Below, in pieces: positions 50,030-56,556 of a stretch of 56,556 nt of DNA (its first letter is position 1; every line of letters starts with the position of its first letter). The translations under genes and the position numbers were made by a program. This DNA is from Tieghemiomyces parasiticus. Its lineage: Eukaryota; Kickxellomycota; Dimargaritomycetes; Dimargaritales; Dimargaritaceae. The notes beneath the pieces were generated by a model, which was not told the DNA's origin, made no database searches, and saw nothing but the letters and a program-made list of their open reading frames with translations. The stretch is from contig JANBPT010000206.1 of the NCBI GenBank assembly GCA_027575765.1, positions 1 through 56,556 on the forward strand, in the 5' to 3' direction.

Positions 50030-50820
50030 CTTTTTCCCTTTCTGTAAATTGGGTCGCTCCGCCTGGACAGACGGATTGACCTCCGCTTCCGCATATCAAA
50101 ATGCCCTTTACTCCGTCGTCACCTGCCTCCCGCTGGGCGCCCTTTCGCCCTTTTTTCACTCCTCTTTGGCCCGTCGGGGGACCTATACTACGGGCTACCC
50201 AGCCCAGTTGGTACGGGACCCCCTGGGACCTCTATCCACTGCCGCCACCATTTTCAACCCACCCCCCTAATAATGATCCGTCTCCTTGCTGCCTCCCTCT
50301 CTTACTACCACCTCCCCACCCGACCTAGTCCGTTCCGGCTGGATAGTGATTCGCCCGTTCCCTCATTCGCAGTTGGCCCTCGTCCCTCTTATCCCTCACA
50401 CAGCCTGCCTATTCACTCTGCTCCTTGCAACCGCCCTTGCCCGTCCCGTCCGTTCGTGACACAATCCCTCATCGGCCATCAATAAAAGGCCGATGTCCCC
50501 CGCCATCCCGGCCAGAGTACCCTGCCACCTACTTTACCGCCCCCGTTCTTCCGTTACTCGCTGAACCCTTGTGATATCCAGTGTTTACCGTTCTGTTGCG
50601 TCTCCTGTTACCTCACTTAACCCCCCTTTCACTCTGGCAGCCATCACCACCACCCCTGTAATTCGCTGTGTTGACCACGCGTACTTCCTTTCCTCTACAT
50701 TATATATTCTGCGCTCCACGTTTCGCTTACTTTTAAAATACGACCGTTTTCGCTTCTCTGACGCCTACGACGTACCTACCCAGTGCACCTCCCCCCACCA
50801 ACTATATTCCCTACTCCGCT
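50030..50820 (+). promoter_or_regulatory. Pyrimidine-rich upstream region of the GH72 gene with TATA-like site
   Basis: The sense strand is C/T-rich over about 0.8 kb up to the ATG at 50821. An ATTATATATT element lies at 50699-50708, about 115 bp before the start. Confidence 0.45.
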
Positions 50821-52335
50821 ATGAAGTTCAGTGCTAGCCTACTCTGCCTGGCCCTCGGGTCTCTGGCCCTGGTGGCTGCCGATACTATCGAGCCCGTTAC
50901 CGTCAAGGGCACCAAGTTCTTCTATAAGAACGGTACCCAGTTCTTTATGCGTGGCGTCGACTACCAGCCCGTAAAGGATAAGTCCAACCCAGACCCTCTG
51001 GCTGACGGCGATGGCTGCAAGCGCGATATCGCCTATTTCAAGCAGCTGAACCTGAACGTCATCCGCGTCTACGAGGTCCAGACTACGAACAACCATGACG
51101 AGTGTATGAACGCCCTGGCTGCCGCTGGTATCTACCTTCTGCTCGACATTAATACCCCCAAGTACTCCATCAATCGCGCGGACCCAGTCTACGACACCAC
51201 CCTCTACCAGTACGGCATGGCCAAGGTCAACATGTTCTCCAAGTATCCCAATATGCTGGGATTTGTCGGCGGTAACGAAGTCACCAACGACAAGACCAAC
51301 ACCAACGCCTCCGCTTACGTCAAGGCCTTCATCCGTGACATGAAGGGCGTGCTTGCCAAGAATAAGGTTTCCCTCCCCGTGGGCTACGCCGCCAACGACG
51401 ATCTGGACATTAACTCTAATCTCCAGGCCTACTTCGCCTGTGGCGACGAGACGGACCGTGCTGACTTTTACGGCATTAACATTTACCGCTGGTGCGGCTC
51501 GGACACCACCTTCTCTGACTCTGGATACGACAAGGTCCTGGCTGACTTTACTAACTACCCAGTGCCCGTCTTCTTCTCCGAGTACGGGTGTATCACCGCC
51601 GGCGTCCGTAAGTTCACAGAGGTCCAGGCAATCTACGGAAAGGAGATGACCGATACCATGTCGGGTGGTCTGGTGTACGAGTATTCCGAAGAAGGCAACA
51701 ACTACGGTCTGGTTAAGATCGATGGCAACTCTGTCAAGACCACCGAAGACTTCTCTAACCTCAAGAGTGAGATGGCCAAGATCAACCCCAAGGGCGTCAC
51801 CGAGTCCAGCTACAATCCGTCGTCCAGCGACGCCGCCACTTGCCCCCAGGTCAGTAAGGACTGGCAGGCCAGCTCGACCCTCCCGCCGACCCCGTCTCAG
51901 TCCGCCTGCGACTGTGTATCCAACACCTTCACCTGCGCCCTCAAGTCGGATGATGATTCCAGCGTCGGCGAGATTCTGGGCTTCATCTGCGGTAAGATGG
52001 ACTGTGGCCCCATCTCGAGCAACACGTACAACGGAACCTACGGCGTCTACTCTACTTGTAACGCCACCGTCAAGGTCAACTGGGCCCTGAGCGCCTACGC
52101 CAAGAGTGCCAAGAATTCCGCCGAGGCCTGTGATTTCAACGGGTCCGCTCAGAAGGTCACCGCCTCCAGCAACAGCGACGCTGAGTGTAAAACCAAGACT
52201 GATACCATCTCCAGCGGCGATAACAGCTCCTCCTCCTCCTCCTCCTCCTCTGATGCCATCGTCCTGACTGTGCCTGCCTTTGCCCAACTGGCCTCCGTCT
52301 TTGTCGCCTCTGTGGGTCTCTACGCTGCTCTGTAG
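50821..52335 (+). CDS. GH72 1,3-beta-glucanosyltransferase with CBM43 domain, GPI-anchored (Gas/Gel type, 504 aa)
   Basis: The ATG gives a clear signal peptide (residues 1-20, ending LALVAA). The GH72 barrel follows to about 330, with the acid/base E153 in VGGNEVTN and the nucleophile E254 in FFSEYGC. Their spacing of 101 residues equals that in yeast Gas1 (E161, E262). A cysteine-rich CBM43/X8 module covers about 340-457 (ATCPQV, ACDCVSNTFTCAL, GFICGKMDCG). A polyserine stretch (about 468-478) and a hydrophobic C-terminal segment of about 23 residues form a GPI-attachment signal. The enzyme cuts and re-joins 1,3-beta-glucan chains outside the plasma membrane and so elongates the product of FKS. 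It has no intron and shows strong codon bias, suggesting high expression. Confidence 0.97.
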   Translation: MKFSASLLCLALGSLALVAADTIEPVTVKGTKFFYKNGTQFFMRGVDYQPVKDKSNPDPLADGDGCKRDIAYFKQLNLNVIRVYEVQTTNNHDECMNALAAAGIYLLLDINTPKYSINRADPVYDTTLYQYGMAKVNMFSKYPNMLGFVGGNEVTNDKTNTNASAYVKAFIRDMKGVLAKNKVSLPVGYAANDDLDINSNLQAYFACGDETDRADFYGINIYRWCGSDTTFSDSGYDKVLADFTNYPVPVFFSEYGCITAGVRKFTEVQAIYGKEMTDTMSGGLVYEYSEEGNNYGLVKIDGNSVKTTEDFSNLKSEMAKINPKGVTESSYNPSSSDAATCPQVSKDWQASSTLPPTPSQSACDCVSNTFTCALKSDDDSSVGEILGFICGKMDCGPISSNTYNGTYGVYSTCNATVKVNWALSAYAKSAKNSAEACDFNGSAQKVTASSNSDAECKTKTDTISSGDNSSSSSSSSSDAIVLTVPAFAQLASVFVASVGLYAAL

Positions 52336-53312
52336 CGCCGTTAAGTCTATCTTACATTATCTTTTCCGTCATCACCCCTGTAATAAGGAGTCCACTGCAC
52401 TCCTACCGCTCACATCCTCATTCCATAAATGTCTTTAGTGGCCAATTACCTATTTTTCGGTCTGTGCATCGGGACTGCTTTCACCGAATTTCGGTCATCA
52501 TTGAGCGACAAATTGGGCATTGCTTCGGCATATGCAGGTACCGGCTTAAAATCCTGCAGATCATCGAGCTGGGGAGCCCATAAATGTAGTCTTAACGAAA
52601 TATCCTGTGCAATCAGAGGCAACCTGTAGCCCAGTACAGCTCACCCTTAAACAATAACATTGCGCCCTAAACATCTAGCATTCGTATCTCCCTGTCACTA
52701 GGGTAACCCGCTTTTCGGCTTGCAACCAGTCCAAAGCCACCAAATTCGAATGTATTATACTTTGTTTAGACTTAAGTATTTTTTTGGGGGGGGGTAGGAC
52801 ATAGGAGTGTAGGTTGGTCACTTGCAAATGGTGGCGAGGCAAGGGCTTTAAATTCATCGGCATTATTCGATGAGCGACCAAAACGTGATCACCAAAGGAA
52901 TCACTGTCAACCATATAGTTTTCATGTACATCAACAGTTGGACTCACATTACAATGGGTGCCAGAAATGGGTCGGCTGGAAGAAAGACTCCAGTCAACGA
53001 AGAGAGAGCTGATGACCAGTTGCCGCATTTTCAACTGTATCATGTAATAGCTCGGAGTTTGGCAGCCTTGTTCACCCCTGGGTTTCCAAAATATTCACTG
53101 GAGCCCAATCTTATTCGTGGGTACATTGTGCAGCAGTTATCCTCATGGTCACTTTCAGCATTTCAAATGTGAGTCGAAATTCCGTGACTTAGGTTCCCAA
53201 AAACGATACCACGTAGGCAGCACGCGATCATTCTATCTACACCAAAGCGAAACATGAGGGACAAAATTTCTCAGGTATCAAAACTGCAAACTTGAAGTAA
53301 AAACTGAACCTT
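52336..53312. other. Intergenic, AT-richer; no gene recognised
   Basis: 3' flank of the GH72 gene, then AT-rich DNA. A 100-codon plus frame at 52870-53172 and an opposing 122-codon frame overlap; neither resembles a protein family. Confidence 0.5.
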
Positions 53313-53319
53313 AAAAAAA
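53313..53319 (-). terminator. RNA polymerase III terminator of tRNA-His
   Basis: Seven T residues on the minus strand begin directly after the tRNA discriminator base, as expected for a Pol III stop. Confidence 0.9.
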
Positions 53320-53390
53320 TGCCATTGGCTGGAATCGAACCAGCGTCAGCGCGGCCACAACGCGACGTACTGCCACTATACTACAATGGC
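53320..53390 (-). tRNA. tRNA-His (anticodon GTG)
   Basis: The 71-nt minus-strand sequence folds as a cloverleaf. The acceptor stem GCCATTG pairs with CAATGGC and the discriminator is A. A D arm with GTATAGTGGCAGT serves as A box. The anticodon loop is TTGTGGC with GTG at 34-36. The T arm GCTGG TTCGATT CCAGC contains the B box. It closely resembles yeast tRNA-His. The outermost anticodon-stem pair (27:43) appears mismatched (T-C), which is tolerable. There is no intron. The extra 5' G of tRNA-His is added after transcription and is not encoded. Confidence 0.96.
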
Positions 53391-53401
53391 TGCCATGACT
53401 G

Positions 53402-53880
53402 TGTGAAGCCGAGCACGGCTTGTACCTTTGAGGAACTGTAATAGGCCGCGCCTATACAACCGTTAAAAGAAAAGAAAGGAAAGAGACCGGGCAACCTCAG
53501 GGAGAGGCCCGGAAGAGACGGAGGACCAGTCAGGCCCTCCACCAATTAGCGTAGATCATCTATTATAGTTATAGTATATAGTTCGGGCCCAAGTATGCAA
53601 CACAGGGCCCAGCAGCTTATTCCCCAATTCCTATCCCATAATGCCATCTGTTGGTACTATTTTGCTAGTAATGTATATTACCAATATTCTCTTAAGCTCG
53701 CTTGTTGGTAAACGTTCATAGATTTCACTTGAGGTTTTCTCCGTCAATAGTTAACCTATCAAACTTTGCGTTACAGATTTGGACAGCGCTGGTCCAACTG
53801 TATGTTCCTAAATTCTCCACTTTGACCTGGAGGTTCTATTGAAGGCGGGACCGGCTTCCAGATACCAGTCCACTTTACAT
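53402..53880. repeat. Direct repeat copy 1, possible LTR or other mobile-element remnant
   Basis: This block is clearly similar to 54619-55097. Shared words in the same order include CCGAGCAC, TGTAATAGG, GGAAGAGACGGAGG, AACACAGGGCC, ACCAATATTC and GCGGGACCGGCT. The separation is constant at 1217-1218 bp, so there are few net indels despite many substitutions. If read as an LTR it could run from TG at 53402 to CA at 53860. It starts 12 bp upstream of the tRNA-His 5' end. Confidence 0.7.
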
Positions 53881-54618
53881 GACTGTATTATGACGGGTGT
53901 GTGGCCCAAGGGGAGGGGCAACTAGTAAAGACCAAGGGAGGGTCGCAGGCGAGCAGGCCAGTTAGAAGTAAAGACAGTTATTTATTACACACTTAATGAG
54001 ATAGTTGGTTATGGCTGGTTTGCCGCCTTTAAGTATGTGCAGTTGAGGTGATGACATGAAACCGTTTGGTGTATCTTAGGCGCTGTAATCGGAGACCTTG
54101 TCTATGCAAAGTGAGGTCCCAAGTCAAGTCGGATTTCCTTCCAGAGTCTGAGGGTCGCCTTCTTTCTAATTCTCATGGAGGACAACTGATTGGCAGTGGA
54201 GGCTTCCACATTCCATCTGGAAGGCCTGTCCTAAAGAGAGACAGCCTTCTTTGAAGGGGAGGCTTCCTGGGGGGTGCCTTGGTTACAGTATAGTATACCA
54301 GGGCTATTACACTATTAGCTGGGTACCTGAGCTTGGTTCATTTGTTTTGGATACTTTGTTAGCTCCGGTAGCCACCGGATGTGGCCACTGGATGGGTATT
54401 CTTTTAGCTTGTTCACTCTAGCTACTACCAATGGTGGTAATATGACAACAACCCCATTGACAGTAGGCTCCACCATCCAACAGTAGTCTATTCTTTAGTA
54501 TATATATTGTTCCTGTCACGCCTAGTAATTAATTGACACCTTTTTCTCTGAAACCATACCTTTTATAAACCCCTTTATTATTTGAATTTGGCCCCATTAA
54601 TTAACAAGGCACAACAAC
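53881..54618. other. Segment between the two direct repeats
   Basis: About 740 bp of AT-rich DNA without a recognisable gag, pol or transposase frame. A 62-codon plus frame at 54066-54254 is not convincing. If the flanking repeats are LTRs, this would be a gene-less internal region of a non-autonomous or decayed element. Confidence 0.4.
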
Positions 54619-55097
54619 TGCGTATCCGAGCACAACTTTTACTTTTAGGAAGTTGTAATAGGTCGCACTTATATATCCAACAATGGAACAGAAAAGGTAT
54701 AGACCCGGCGACCTCTGGGAAAGGTCAGGAAGAGACGGAGGCCTAGCCAGGCTCCCCACTAATAGTAGTAGATCTTTTATTTAGCACAATAGTATATAGG
54801 CCAGGCTGAAGTATGTAACACAGGGCCACACAGCTTTTTTGGTTATCCTATCCCCAAACGCCATCCTTTGGCATTGTTCCGTTTGTAAAATCTAGAACCA
54901 ATATTCCCTTAAGCTTGCCTATTGTTACACGTTATAGATTTTGTTAGTTCGGTTACTTCGTCAATGGCTATCCGATTTCTCTTTGCGTTGCAGATTCGGG
55001 TACCTCCACTCCGACTGCCTGTTCCTGAACTCCCTATACCGCACTAGGGGTTCTTTTGAAAGCGGGACCGGCTGTCAGATCTTGGTATGCTTTGCAG
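54619..55097. repeat. Direct repeat copy 2
   Basis: Second copy of the block at 53402-53880, in the same orientation. Identity is patchy, with blocks of 8-14 identical bases separated by substitutions, which suggests an old duplication. Confidence 0.7.
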
Positions 55098-55307
55098 ATT
55101 TTGCTGAGGGCGCCTGCGCCGGCACCTGTTTCTGAATTGCCACCAGTAAATCACAGCTCTTACGGCATCCCCATTAAAAGACGTCCACCCTGATTAAATC
55201 ATGTTACCTTTTCTTTGATATGTTGTTTTATTATGTCATTCTGCCTCCGCTATAACCAATAGCACCTTGATAAATTGTTCTTTTACCCGACCATCTCTAC
55301 AACCTTT

Positions 55308-55332
55308 AGGCGACCTATTTTATCAGGTCGCC
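55308..55332. repeat. Hairpin: 8-bp perfect inverted repeat
   Basis: AGGCGACC (55308-55315) and GGTCGCCT (55325-55332) are separated by a 9-nt AT-rich loop. The stem is GC-rich in an AT-rich surround. Confidence 0.7.
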
Positions 55333-55656
55333 TCTATTTCCACTCATAAAACGGGTCACATTTTGCTACTCTAAATAAAAGGGAGGATATCCTTGAATAA
55401 TTTATTTCGATTAAACACCACATTTGACATACATTTTAAATTCACCAATTAGTTCACAATTTCGACATGTAATTTGTGTTTTTGGTTAACTCTGAAAAAC
55501 AAAAAATGGCGTACCTTGTTCATATATGAGATCGGTTTTAAAAAATAAATGGGTATTAAAAGGTTAAGTTTTCAGGAAAGAGATGTCGATTTAATACTAG
55601 GCACGACAGGAACAATACATATACTGGAAAATAAACTATTATCGAATGGTAGAGTC

Positions 55657-55697
55657 ACTGCCAATGTTGGCATTGTCATGGTTCCGTCATTGGCAGT
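55657..55697. repeat. 10-bp perfect inverted repeat
   Basis: ACTGCCAATG (55657-55666) and CATTGGCAGT (55688-55697) flank a 21-nt loop. Confidence 0.7.
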
Positions 55698-56160
55698 AGC
55701 TAAAATAAGAGAGCTAAAAGAACACCCTTCCGGCGGCCATATTTGCTGGCCACCTGAGCTAACAAAATGACCAAAACAAATGGACGGACTTAGGTACCCA
55801 GCTAAGAGAGTCTTATGTATTATATACAAACTCAAAAATGTGAAGGCTACCTAGATATTAGACCCTAAGGTCAGATACTTCAGTAGCCTAATCTCGATCT
55901 TAATAGGTGGGGAGGATGAGCTTCATTAAAGGTAGACATACTTGGGACAAGGAAAGTACAAATGAAACCAAGGGAAACTCAAAATGGGTTGCCTGGAGGC
56001 AAGGCACGGGAAACACTCCCAGAACATAGAGGAGCAGGTGCTCAGGGTATATATATGATAAGGTAAATACCCAAATGATAATGGCATTGATAAGGCCTGC
56101 AATTACTACCACTTAATCCCAGGTGGCAAGACAAAGGTTGCTGGGACAGAACAATGGTCT

Positions 56161-56180
56161 CTTGAGGACATGACCTCAAG
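56161..56180. repeat. 20-nt near-perfect palindrome
   Basis: CTTGAGG and CCTCAAG arms flank ACATGA, whose central CATG is itself palindromic. Only one base pair of the dyad is mismatched. Confidence 0.7.
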
Positions 56181-56556
56181 AACAATAGGACAGGTTGTAG
56201 GATTAGTCAGCAACCAGTCTAGACAATAGGACAACCATCTAGATGTCTCTAGGAGGTCGGGCTAATGACCATATGACCAAGGACAATGTAACCTAAAATG
56301 CTACTGCCAGGGTAGGCCAAGGGTAACTAGTGAGGGAACCTATGCAGGATTTCCCATACCCTACAGTGGAATCTCCCATGCTATACAGGAGGGCCTCTAT
56401 ACATGGGTGAGTAGCGGTGGATACATTGCAGATGCCATTCTCAAAAATGGCGAGGCTATTACACCAAAACAAGACATACTGGCGGGTATATCAAGTGGTA
56501 AAGAACCTTCAAGAGATCTAACAAAGTGAGGGTTCCACAAAAACAACGAGAGGGGT

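Larger units (their letters stand above)
55098..56556. other. AT-rich, repeat-like terminal region, no gene recognised
   Basis: Several small inverted repeats occur (55308-55332, 55657-55697, 56161-56180). The 73-codon plus frame at 55549-55770 overlaps an 87-codon minus frame and is unconvincing. Repeat-derived DNA is plausible, but no transposase or reverse-transcriptase motif is visible. Confidence 0.45.

Noticed and set aside
50839..52287. 482-codon open frame opposite the GH72 gene
   Set aside because: It is an antisense shadow. The GC-rich, strongly biased codon use of the GH72 gene suppresses antisense stops; the peptide is Gly/Val-rich with no family match.
52870..53172. 100-codon plus frame upstream of tRNA-His
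   Set aside because: It overlaps an opposing 122-codon frame, lies in AT-richer DNA and resembles no family.
1..56556. CRISPR array, rRNA, intact transposon, secondary-metabolite or defence cluster
   Set aside because: No regular spaced repeats, no rRNA-like sequence, and no transposase, reverse transcriptase, PKS or NRPS motifs were found in any frame I read.

Overview
This is a fungal nuclear window. The genes have spliceosomal introns (GT...AG, with CTAAC- or CTGAC-like branch points). They include a chitin synthase fused to a myosin-like motor, an FKS-type 1,3-beta-glucan synthase and a GH72 glucanosyltransferase. That set points to a filamentous, chitin- and glucan-walled fungus. Gene-poor spacing, GC-rich codon use and FKS hot spots unlike those of Dikarya suggest an early-diverging lineage (Zoopagomycota or Mucoromycota type). 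That placement is inference and I cannot name the species.

Layout. 1-213 is the C-terminal end of a TM9SF/EMP70 nonaspanin (+). 2647-3759 is a secreted protein of unknown function (+). 4319-5841 is a two-exon ZNG1/CobW zinc-metallochaperone GTPase (-). 9746-15796 is a 2016-residue myosin-motor chitin synthase (+). 18983-21334 is an M28 glutamate-carboxypeptidase-II-like membrane peptidase (-). 22849-25386 is a seven-exon RING-H2/coiled-coil protein that I assign to TRAIP (-). 29310-31671 is a two-exon ABCG half-transporter (+). 33815-35034 is ribosomal protein uL18/RPL5, with an intron directly after its ATG (+). 35912-41659 is the FKS 1,3-beta-glucan synthase (-). 50821-52335 is a GPI-anchored Gas/Gel GH72 enzyme with a CBM43 domain (+). 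53320-53390 is tRNA-His(GUG) (-).

The spacers are large: 2.4, 3.9, 3.2, 1.5, 3.9, 2.1 and 9.2 kb. They hold microsatellites and, upstream of several starts, long tracts that are pyrimidine-rich on the sense strand. A decayed coding-like segment lies near 47.6-48.3 kb. From about 52.4 kb the sequence becomes AT-richer and repeat-like. A diverged direct-repeat pair of about 460-480 bp, 1217-1218 bp apart, begins about 12-18 bp upstream of the tRNA-His 5' end.

Functionally, the chitin synthase, FKS synthase and GH72 enzyme make and remodel the two main wall polymers, and all three lie within 43 kb. They are separated by unrelated housekeeping genes, so this is a loose neighbourhood and not an operon-like cluster. 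I saw no CRISPR array, rRNA, intact transposase, or biosynthetic or defence cluster.
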